From positions 1 through 8,736 of the forward strand of contig BNUJ01000063.1 of the NCBI GenBank assembly GCA_025997275.1: a DNA stretch of 8,736 nucleotides, in the 5' to 3' direction. Below the pieces are notes generated by a model. It was not told the origin of the DNA. It made no database searches and saw only the letters and a program-made list of their open reading frames with translations. This stretch comes from Deferribacterales bacterium (GTDB taxonomy: Bacteria > Chrysiogenota > Deferribacteres > Deferribacterales > JAISNW01). Positions 1 through 4,884 of this stretch are shown here, piece by piece. Position numbers and translations under genes: made by a program. Each line of letters begins with the position of its first letter. The first letter of the stretch is position 1.

Positions 1-102
1 GTGAACACTCACAAACCCCCTCAACAGAGGTACACCCCCCCCTCGTTTTTTTTTGCTGTTTTTATCTCTATGTGTCAAACAAATCTCCACATTTTTGGGC
101 AA
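1..102 (-). other. Continuation of the open frame beyond the G21 tract, running off the left edge
   Basis: In the frame that begins TTG CCC AAA at 102, there is no stop codon for 34 codons down to base 1. The frame starts LPKNVEICLTHRDKNSKKKR and then reads GGGVPLLRGFVSVH. It is Lys/Arg-rich and contains two more slippage-prone runs, A9 (54-46, coding KKK) and G8 (42-35, coding Gly-Gly). This frame joins the ATG at 241 only when the G tract has 17, 20 or 23 residues. The other two frames stop soon after the tract: TAG at 70-68 for 21 G, and TGA after GTT for 22 G. An alternative reading is that the gene starts inside this segment, for example at GTG 90-88 with the G run upstream. The product beyond the edge cannot be seen. 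A 34-codon open run is not by itself strong evidence. Confidence 0.4.
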
Positions 103-241
103 CCCCCCCCCCCCCCCCCCCCCGTGCTCTATTACGTTTATCAAAGAACCACTTAAAGTATTCAATCACGCGCCCCTCACGCACTATGCGGCGCGCAAGA
201 GAAAACGGAATAAGCAGTGCCAGCATTCTACGCAAAAACAT
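68..241 (-). CDS. Candidate phase-variable small ORF containing a G21 tract (out of frame as sequenced)
   Basis: I do not recognise this protein. The ATG lies at 241-239, six bases after a GAGAGG ribosome binding site (253-248), and an extended -10 promoter lies just upstream (304-277). The first 40 codons are open and give a short hydrophobic, Arg-rich start (MFLRRMLALLIPFSLA), then a basic aromatic stretch (EYFKWFFDKR). The frame then enters an uninterrupted run of 21 G, read as a glycine run. In the present state it continues as VAQKCGDLFDT and stops at TAG (70-68), giving 57 aa. With one G fewer, or two more, the frame instead stays open through 102-1 and leaves the window. I infer a gene switched on and off by slipped-strand changes of the tract, currently off. 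Alternatives are a decayed gene or a miscounted homopolymer. The promoter, ribosome binding site and ATG in series support a real gene. The short open length is only weak statistical evidence. Confidence 0.5.
   Translation of the reverse strand: MFLRRMLALLIPFSLARRIVREGRVIEYFKWFFDKRNRARGGGGGGVAQKCGDLFDT
103..123. repeat. Uninterrupted 21-base C/G homopolymer
   Basis: Positions 103-123 are 21 consecutive C on the plus strand, so G21 on the minus strand. A run this long is far outside what chance gives in a moderately AT-rich genome and is prone to slippage during replication and sequencing. It lies inside the minus-strand open frame that starts at 241. Its length decides whether that frame stops at 68 (21 G), stops slightly earlier (22 G), or stays open past the window edge (20 or 23 G). 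The exact count in the assembly should be treated as uncertain. Confidence 0.95.
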
Positions 242-276
242 ATCTTGCCTCTCGTATTTACATTTATTCAGACTAT

Positions 277-304
277 ATTATAACAGAGGTTATATTGTCA
301 ACAA
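277..304 (-). promoter_or_regulatory. Extended -10 promoter for the G-tract ORF
   Basis: On the minus strand, TTGTTG (304-299) is followed by a 16-base spacer and a perfect TATAAT (282-277). TG one base upstream makes an extended -10 (TGTTATAAT). Transcription would start near 270, about 30 bases before the ATG at 241. That leaves room for the GAGAGG ribosome binding site at 253-248. A TTGACA at 301-296 overlaps the -35 area but is only 13 bases from the TATAAT, too close to serve it. Confidence 0.55.
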
Positions 305-343
305 TAAAGCATAGGATATTTTGACAAATCTTTTCGTTATAGT

Positions 344-370
344 ATTCCGCCATGTCAGACGTGGCGGAGT
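344..370. terminator. Hairpin downstream of birA, possible terminator without a clear U-tract
   Basis: TCCGCCA (346-352) and TGGCGGA (362-368) form a perfect 7-bp GC-rich stem. In plus-strand RNA the stem extends to 12 bp with a CAG loop, because two extra contacts are G-U wobbles. In minus-strand RNA those same positions are C-A mismatches. It lies just after the birA stop codon and before the promoter of the G-tract ORF, so it probably ends birA transcripts. The run after the stem is poor in U on the minus strand (AATACTATAACG) and only modest on the plus strand (GTTTATT). Confidence 0.4.
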
Positions 371-382
371 TTATTGGTATAG

Positions 383-1171
383 CTAAGCGGGATAAACGTA
401 GTAGTCCAATTTGTTAATCAGATGTGCATATAAATCATTACGGGATAGTATTCGTCCGCATTCGGCAAATATTGATGTGGCGTGTTCCGCAATATCTGCG
501 GGGAATTCTGACTTGGCAACGTTGACGTTGCAGCCTATACCCACTACAAACCAGCTTGTTTCTCCGCCACTCGTCAGCGTGTCTACCAATACGCCTGCTA
601 CCTTTTTGTTATTCAGTAGCACATCATTAGGTTCTTTTAGCTTGGCTGATATGCCTGTAAAGTGCGCTATGGTGTCATTTAGGGCGTTCATCGCCCAATG
701 GGTGAGTTTTTGCTCGTTTATTTCAACGTGAGGTTCCAACAACACTGACAGTTGTAGGCTTCGCGGCGCAGAGAACCAGCTGTGTCCTCTGCGTCCGCGC
801 CCAGCTACCTGTTTAGTCGCTATAATAACTGCACCATCTCGGACACTATCAGCACCCAGTATGATTGCCTCTCTATTGGTGGATGGTGTTTCTTCAAACC
901 AAACCCAATCAGAACGTCCGATAATTTTAGTTTTTAACTGCGACTTTATAACAGCTATGTCAACGCTGTCAGATTCAATTACTAGCTTGTAGCCGCAACC
1001 TACAATTGACTCTATCAGATAGTCAGCCTGCCGCAGTCCATTGATATTTTTTGAGACAGCGTTTCGGCTGATATGCAGTTCGCGGGCAATCTCTTCGCCA
1101 GACACCCAGCCATTATTTTTGCTACCCGCCTTACGTAAAAGCCCTATAATTTTATCTCTGCTACTATTCAT
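383..1171 (-). CDS. birA: Biotin-protein ligase / biotin operon repressor BirA, short form
   Basis: This enzyme activates biotin with ATP, attaches it to a lysine of biotin carrier proteins, and as biotinoyl-AMP complex represses biotin genes. Residues 5-62 form a winged helix-turn-helix (SGEEIARELHISRNAVSKNI). The catalytic domain follows, with ETPSTN (94-99), the biotin/AMP loop GRGRRG (124-129), KEPND (179-183, usually KWPND), the lysine of KVAGVLV (190-196) and GIGCNVN (211-217). The protein is 262 aa, against 321 in E. coli. It ends at DYYVYPA, so the small C-terminal SH3-like domain is missing. In-frame TAG and then TAA follow, so no simple readthrough restores it. The ATG at 1171 has a weak GGGTGG upstream. 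The gene diverges from bioY, with a BirA operator between them, which supports the regulator role and suggests autoregulation. Confidence 0.93.
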   Translation of the reverse strand: MNSSRDKIIGLLRKAGSKNNGWVSGEEIARELHISRNAVSKNINGLRQADYLIESIVGCGYKLVIESDSVDIAVIKSQLKTKIIGRSDWVWFEETPSTNREAIILGADSVRDGAVIIATKQVAGRGRRGHSWFSAPRSLQLSVLLEPHVEINEQKLTHWAMNALNDTIAHFTGISAKLKEPNDVLLNNKKVAGVLVDTLTSGGETSWFVVGIGCNVNVAKSEFPADIAEHATSIFAECGRILSRNDLYAHLINKLDYYVYPA

Positions 1172-1186
1172 TAACCACCCATAATA

Positions 1187-1221
1187 TTGTCAACCTAACT
1201 TTATATATTTTAGGTTGACAA
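1187..1221. promoter_or_regulatory. BirA operator between birA and bioY
   Basis: TTGTCAACCTAA (1187-1198) and its exact reverse complement TTAGGTTGACAA (1210-1221) flank an 11-base AT-rich spacer. The layout matches known BirA sites: E. coli bioO has TTGTAAACC and GGTTTACAA half-sites with about 16 bases between, and here the same 9-base cores are 17 bases apart. The site lies between the two genes BirA is expected to control. The right arm contains the bioY -35 box. The left arm lies about 16 bp upstream of the birA start codon. Binding of the BirA-biotinoyl-AMP dimer should block both directions. Confidence 0.88.
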
Positions 1222-1243
1222 GTCTATAAAGACTTGTTATTAT
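1215..1243 (+). promoter_or_regulatory. bioY promoter overlapping the BirA operator
   Basis: TTGACA (1215-1220), a consensus -35, is followed by exactly 17 bases and TATTAT (1238-1243), one mismatch from the -10 consensus. Transcription would start near 1250, about 30 bases before the bioY ATG. The -35 lies inside the right operator arm, so repressor and polymerase should exclude each other. The spacer holds an 8-bp perfect inverted repeat, ACAAGTCT (1218-1225) and AGACTTGT (1230-1237), which may be a second site or chance. Confidence 0.75.
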
Positions 1244-1279
1244 TACACAGGTATTATTGTTTGTCTATATGGGGGTTCT

Positions 1280-1819
1280 ATGAAATACAACAAGATAGCT
1301 ACTATTGGCGTCCTTACGGCATTTATAACGGTGAGTGGGTTTATTAGAATACCTTTTCCTGTAATGCCCCTTACGCTTGCGGTGTTTTCGGTGTTCTTTG
1401 TGCCAATGTTAGTCGGTGCACAGCTCTCCGTTGCTGCGTTTGCTCTATACATAGCACTTGGTTTAGTGGGTGTGCCTGTCTTTGCTACTGGTGGTGGTCC
1501 TGCGTATATCCTGCAACCGTCATTCGGCTTTTTGCTCGGCTATATGTTTTCCTCTATTCCAAACGGGCTAATATCTGCTAGAGGCAAGCCTAGTTTCTGG
1601 CGTAATATACTTGGCGGTTCGGTTGCCCTTGTGGTGCTATATGTCATAGGAATAGTCGGTCTCTGGCTCAGCCTGAACTACGCTCAGGGCAAGGCGGTGA
1701 CGCTCCTTAACTCGTTTAAGAGTGTGCTCATGTTTATACCGTTTGATGTGTTGAAGCTAGTTGTAGCGGCAACTATTGCCAGCAAACTACGCCCGGCTCT
1801 TGCAAAACTTGCTGAATAG
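1280..1819 (+). CDS. bioY: Biotin transporter substrate-binding subunit BioY
   Basis: BioY is the membrane S-component of energy-coupling-factor transporters and captures biotin. The 179-residue protein is of normal family length and has about six hydrophobic segments (near 5-22, 31-48, 49-69, 78-95, 109-132 and 146-168). The family signature is clear at 61-73 (GLVGVPVFATGGG), followed by QPSFGFLLGY (79-88) and the late PFDVLK motif (154-159). The ATG at 1280 has GGGGG at 1271-1275 as ribosome binding site. No EcfA or EcfT genes lie nearby, so it either uses a shared ECF energizing module encoded elsewhere or works alone, as some BioY proteins are reported to. It is the only plus-strand gene here and has its own promoter under an evident BirA operator. 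It converges with the next gene, with 27 bases between stops and no clear terminator. Confidence 0.95.
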   Translation: MKYNKIATIGVLTAFITVSGFIRIPFPVMPLTLAVFSVFFVPMLVGAQLSVAAFALYIALGLVGVPVFATGGGPAYILQPSFGFLLGYMFSSIPNGLISARGKPSFWRNILGGSVALVVLYVIGIVGLWLSLNYAQGKAVTLLNSFKSVLMFIPFDVLKLVVAATIASKLRPALAKLAE

Positions 1820-1846
1820 CGAGTTTATCAGACTAGGTTGCTTAAA

Positions 1847-2098
1847 TCAATCTTTCCAATCGTACCAGTTTAATTTGTTCTCTGGCAGTTGCCCATCATG
1901 GTCGGCGTAATACACCGCCAGCCGGTAGCAGTAAAGGACGCACCTATCAAGGGTGCTATTTTGTGCGATGCAGTCAGCGGCGTAAACGTCGTCAGCTTTT
2001 TTGCCCTTTAGCGACTCTATCGTAGGAAAGCCCGCCTTTGTCAGATGCTCTGCCATATTCTTCCCGATGCCAGGGATTTTTGTGAGTTCCGATTTCAT
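1847..2098 (-). CDS. Cdd1-family helix-hairpin-helix small protein
   Basis: This 83-aa protein resembles the Cdd1 family, first named from the region flanking the Clostridioides difficile pathogenicity locus; its biochemical function is unknown. The N-terminal half has a helix-hairpin-helix core (IPGIGKNMAEHL, 8-19), a fold usually associated with non-specific DNA binding. The C-terminal half carries the family pattern ADCI...DRCVLYCYRLAVYYAD (41-66) with Cys43, Cys53 and Cys57, and ends in a Trp-rich WYDWKD. The ATG at 2098 is preceded by a strong GAGGAG (2109-2104) at five bases. It begins 43 bases after the ABC-F stop on the same strand and is probably co-transcribed with it. I infer DNA or nucleic-acid contact only from the fold. 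Confidence 0.8.
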   Translation of the reverse strand: MKSELTKIPGIGKNMAEHLTKAGFPTIESLKGKKADDVYAADCIAQNSTLDRCVLYCYRLAVYYADHDGQLPENKLNWYDWKD

Positions 2099-2141
2099 AT
2101 ATGCTCCTCGCTGACTTTGCTGAACGCTACTTTAGCAAAAT

Positions 2142-3554
2142 TCACTGAATAGTCCAGCTGTCCGATACTTTTATGGTGTGCAAAAACTCCTTATCGTGAG
2201 ATACGACTAGGAGTGCGCCCGTATATTCTAACAATACTTGCGCGATATGCTCTCGTGTCGCAAGGTCAATATTATTAGTAATTTCATCTAATATCAAGAG
2301 CGATGGCGTGTCTAGCGTGATTAGTGCCAGCGTTAGTCGCACCCTCTCTCCGCCCGATAGCGAAGATACTTTTGCGTTCACCTCCTCATTCTTTCTGAAT
2401 AAAAAGCTGTTTAGATGAGAGCGTAGCTCCGCTGTTGGTATATTTGCCACCTGCTTGGCACTCTCTAGCACAGTCAGTTCATCATTAAGGTGTGCATAGT
2501 GTTGGTCTAAGTAGCCGATGTATTTACGCTCTGGGCTGAACCAGCTACCCGTGCGTTTAATTCCAGACTCCTGCAAAATGGCACGTATTATGGTGCTCTT
2601 GCCACTGCCGTTTGTTCCTGTTAGTGCCAGCCTGCTCGTTGCCCCAAGCGTGATGTTGATATTGTCAATGCTAAAACCGCTTTCGTAGGAGACAGTCCCG
2701 TTAGTAATCTGTAAAATAGCCTGTTTGCTATTGCTCGCATGGGTAAATCGGAACTTAGGTTTGACAACTTCTGGGGTGTATAGCTCGCTGAGCCGTTCCT
2801 CTAACAGCTGTTTGTCGTCTGATAAATGTGAACGCTTTTTGCCACTTGTGCGCTCGCCACTGTCCTGCATTGCGTGTAGCTTTGCCAGCAGTATACGTTT
2901 ATTCTCATATTTCTTTAACCCAGCTTGTTTGCGTTTGCTTGCCCGCTCCTGCTCGCGCATTAAATCGTCGTGCAGTTGTTTCTTTTCACGTTTTATTGCA
3001 GACACCTCACGCATGAGGGCGGTGCGTTTCTGTTCTAAATCTTTGCGATATTCTGCATAAGTGCCGTTAAATATGATAATTTTGGAATTGTAAATATGCC
3101 ATAGAGTGCTAAACAGTTTGTTGATTAGTGCAGTATCGTGCGAAGCAGCTATGATAGCTCCGCTGAAATTGTCTAATAGGCGTGTCAACGTTTGCCTATT
3201 GGCAGCGTCTAGGTGGTTGGTAGGCTCGTCTAGTATTAGTAAATCGGGATTTTTAGCAAGCGCAACGGATAGTGCTTCGTTAAATCGTTCTCCACCGCTG
3301 AGTTGCGGATAGTCTGCTATGGTCTGTGGCACGTAGGCGATAGTTGCGCCATCACAATAAACTATATCTTTTGTATAGCTTGGTTCACTCGCCGCCTCAG
3401 TCAGTATTTTTAGCAGACTCGTTTTGCCACTGCCATTGTCGCCGATGACGGCTATCCGTGCCCCGTCATACACTGATGTGGAGAAACTTGTAAAGCAGTC
3501 TTTATGCGGGAACGTCAGCGATAGAGACCTAATTTGCAATAGCAACCTATTCAT
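2142..3554 (-). CDS. ABC-F family ATPase (ribosome-associated type), compact first domain
   Basis: The protein has two ATPase domains and no membrane segments, the layout of ABC-F proteins that bind the ribosome and act in translation or antibiotic protection. Numbered from the ATG at 3554 (470 aa), domain 1 has Walker A GDNGSGKT (38-45), Q-loop Gln77, signature LSGGE (85-89), Walker B LLILDEP (105-111) and His139. A charged coiled-coil linker runs about 168-258. Domain 2 has GTNGSGKS (313-320), Gln351, LSGGE (399-403), LLILDE (419-424) and His453. Both catalytic glutamates are present, but the second Walker B continues ITNNID instead of PTNHLD. Only seven residues separate the Q-loop and signature in domain 1, so its helical subdomain is nearly absent. 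A longer reading from TTG 3581 would start upstream of the likely promoter and is rejected. TTG 3539 is another possible start. The substrate or antibiotic, if any, cannot be told. Confidence 0.85.
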   Translation of the reverse strand: MNRLLLQIRSLSLTFPHKDCFTSFSTSVYDGARIAVIGDNGSGKTSLLKILTEAASEPSYTKDIVYCDGATIAYVPQTIADYPQLSGGERFNEALSVALAKNPDLLILDEPTNHLDAANRQTLTRLLDNFSGAIIAASHDTALINKLFSTLWHIYNSKIIIFNGTYAEYRKDLEQKRTALMREVSAIKREKKQLHDDLMREQERASKRKQAGLKKYENKRILLAKLHAMQDSGERTSGKKRSHLSDDKQLLEERLSELYTPEVVKPKFRFTHASNSKQAILQITNGTVSYESGFSIDNINITLGATSRLALTGTNGSGKSTIIRAILQESGIKRTGSWFSPERKYIGYLDQHYAHLNDELTVLESAKQVANIPTAELRSHLNSFLFRKNEEVNAKVSSLSGGERVRLTLALITLDTPSLLILDEITNNIDLATREHIAQVLLEYTGALLVVSHDKEFLHTIKVSDSWTIQ

Positions 3555-3564
3555 TACACTGACA

Positions 3565-3594
3565 AGTATAGCATAAAACAAGAAAACGTGTCAT
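3565..3594 (-). promoter_or_regulatory. ABC-F gene promoter with extended -10
   Basis: On the minus strand ATGACA (3594-3589) is followed by an 18-base spacer and TATACT (3570-3565), with TGC before it giving an extended -10. The start site would fall near 3558, only about 4 bases before the ATG at 3554. No Shine-Dalgarno precedes that ATG, so the transcript would be almost leaderless. The promoter separates this gene from the peptidase operon upstream. Confidence 0.55.
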
Positions 3595-3624
3595 AATCTG
3601 TTCACGGGGGTGGCGCGATTATGA
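3591..3624. repeat. 8-bp perfect inverted repeat overlapping the ABC-F -35
   Basis: TCATAATC (3591-3598) and GATTATGA (3617-3624) are exact reverse complements separated by 18 bases that include CACGGGGGTGG. The left arm covers part of the -35 box of the ABC-F promoter. It could be an operator, or the stem of a hairpin ending the upstream peptidase operon. No U-tract follows, so the terminator reading is weaker. Confidence 0.4.
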
Positions 3625-3656
3625 ATAAGCTCGGTATTGTATTATAAACTAATTCG

Positions 3657-4868
3657 CTAATTGCTTTTCAAGTACTCCATCAGCACGTCGCAACCCGCCA
3701 CGATGTCTGCTATGCTAGCGGATTCTAGCTTGTTATGGCTGATACCATCCACACAGGGGATAAATAGCATCCCTACTGGGCATATATCTACAAAGTTCAT
3801 CGCATCATGCCCCGCACCGCTAGGCATAACAATATGCTCTATGTTGAGCTTATTAGCCGCCGCCGATAGTTTGTTTTGCAGGTCGGTTGACAGCTTCACA
3901 GGGTCAGACGATGACACCTTGTTTATATCTAGCTCTAACCCACGCTTTTCGGCGAGCTGTTTTGCCTTTAACTCCACGCTCTCTAATACACGCTGCCTGC
4001 TTGCCTTGTCTATGCCACGTATATCAAGTCCCAGAGTGGTCTCCCCAGGCACTACATTAAACACATTCGGTGTATTGCGGATAATGCCAGTAGTCCCTAC
4101 GCTAGCGTTATTCAACTCGTTAGTTGCCGCCTGCTCCACGTGAATAACAAGCTCTGCAGCTGCTACCAGCGAGTCTTTTCTGATGTCCATAGGCGTTGCA
4201 CCCGAATGGTCTTGCTTGCCCGTGAACTTCACCCACATACGCACCGGTGCTGCAATGCTAGAAACAACGCCCAGCTTTAACCCTTTAGACTCCAACACGC
4301 GTCCCTGCTCTATATGTAGCTCCAAGTATTGTTTTAAGCCTGTTATTTTAGGCGGGTTAGGGTTGAAACCACACTCCTTAATCCTATCATATAACGAAAC
4401 GCCGTTTTGCTCCTTTGCGTTTTTCAGAGTAGCTTCAGTAATCTGTCCGCTTACCAGCTTGCTACCAGTGGTAGCTATGCCAAACACGCTAGACTCCTCC
4501 ATTCGGAAGATACCCACGTGGACAGGTATATTCAATCCCTGTTCTTTAATGCGTTTTAGCACTATTAGCCCAGCAAGCACCCCTGCGACTCCGTCGTATT
4601 TGCCACCAGAGACAACAGAGTCAACATGGGAGGCGATAAGGGTTCGTTCCACCTTACTGTTGTCCCCTAAAGCCTTATCGTATATGAACGTATTGCCCAC
4701 CTCATCGGTATAGCAACCGAAACCTAACAGTTCCGAAAAGCCTAATACTGTGGCTATCATAGCGTCTTCGGTATCGGTGTATCCTAGCCGTGAGAAACTG
4801 CCGTCTTCATTTGCGCCGATTTTATCAAGAGTTGCAAACCAAGTTATAAGCAAATCTAAATCGTTCAT
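3657..4868 (-). CDS. M20-family amidase, HyuC/AmaB (N-carbamoyl amino acid / allantoate amidohydrolase) type
   Basis: A zinc-dependent cytosolic hydrolase of the family that includes N-carbamoyl-L-amino acid hydrolase, beta-ureidopropionase and allantoate amidohydrolase. The 403 residues match the usual length. Visible motifs are SHVDSVVSGGKYDGVAG (80-96), giving His81 and metal-bridging Asp92; the Glu pair 125-126 (RMEESSVFG); His185 in ELHIEQGRVLE; the dimerisation-domain His221 in QDHSGATPM; GAGHDAM (351-357); and the last metal ligand His378 in GISHNKLES. The ATG at 4868 has AGGAG at 4881-4877, eight bases upstream, overlapping the end of the upstream intergenic gap. It is the last gene of the four-gene operon, 16 bases after the AbgA-like stop. 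Which amide or ureido substrate it cleaves cannot be read from sequence. No hydantoinase or allantoinase gene is next to it, so peptide-like or N-acyl amino acid substrates are also possible. Confidence 0.88.
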   Translation of the reverse strand: MNDLDLLITWFATLDKIGANEDGSFSRLGYTDTEDAMIATVLGFSELLGFGCYTDEVGNTFIYDKALGDNSKVERTLIASHVDSVVSGGKYDGVAGVLAGLIVLKRIKEQGLNIPVHVGIFRMEESSVFGIATTGSKLVSGQITEATLKNAKEQNGVSLYDRIKECGFNPNPPKITGLKQYLELHIEQGRVLESKGLKLGVVSSIAAPVRMWVKFTGKQDHSGATPMDIRKDSLVAAAELVIHVEQAATNELNNASVGTTGIIRNTPNVFNVVPGETTLGLDIRGIDKASRQRVLESVELKAKQLAEKRGLELDINKVSSSDPVKLSTDLQNKLSAAANKLNIEHIVMPSGAGHDAMNFVDICPVGMLFIPCVDGISHNKLESASIADIVAGCDVLMEYLKSN

Positions 4869-4884
4869 CTCTAAAACTCCTAAA

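Noticed and set aside
53..314. Plus-strand proline-rich frames of 76 and 80 codons across the C21 tract
   Set aside because: They are open largely because the homopolymer cannot encode a stop. They lack a ribosome binding site, and lie opposite the better-supported minus-strand ORF with promoter and RBS.
1..382. tRNA, riboswitch or CRISPR in the left non-housekeeping region
   Set aside because: No cloverleaf, conserved aptamer-like blocks or repeated spacers are visible; the structure seen is the homopolymers, one promoter, one small ORF and one hairpin.
1820..1846. Bidirectional terminator between convergent bioY and the Cdd1-like gene
   Set aside because: The 27-base gap shows no inverted repeat or T-run.
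2116..2139. TTTGCT/AGCAAA inverted repeat between the ABC-F and Cdd1-like genes as a terminator
   Set aside because: Only six weak base pairs with a 12-base loop and no U-tract; it is as likely to be chance.
3555..3581. N-terminal extension of the ABC-F protein from TTG 3581
   Set aside because: TTG 3581 lies upstream of the probable -10 box and has no Shine-Dalgarno; the nine extra residues are not part of the ABC-F domain.
3661..4713. Long plus-strand frames (160 and 176 codons) opposite the HyuC-like gene
   Set aside because: They are antisense shadows of a strong, motif-complete coding frame, with no recognisable domain or ribosome binding site.
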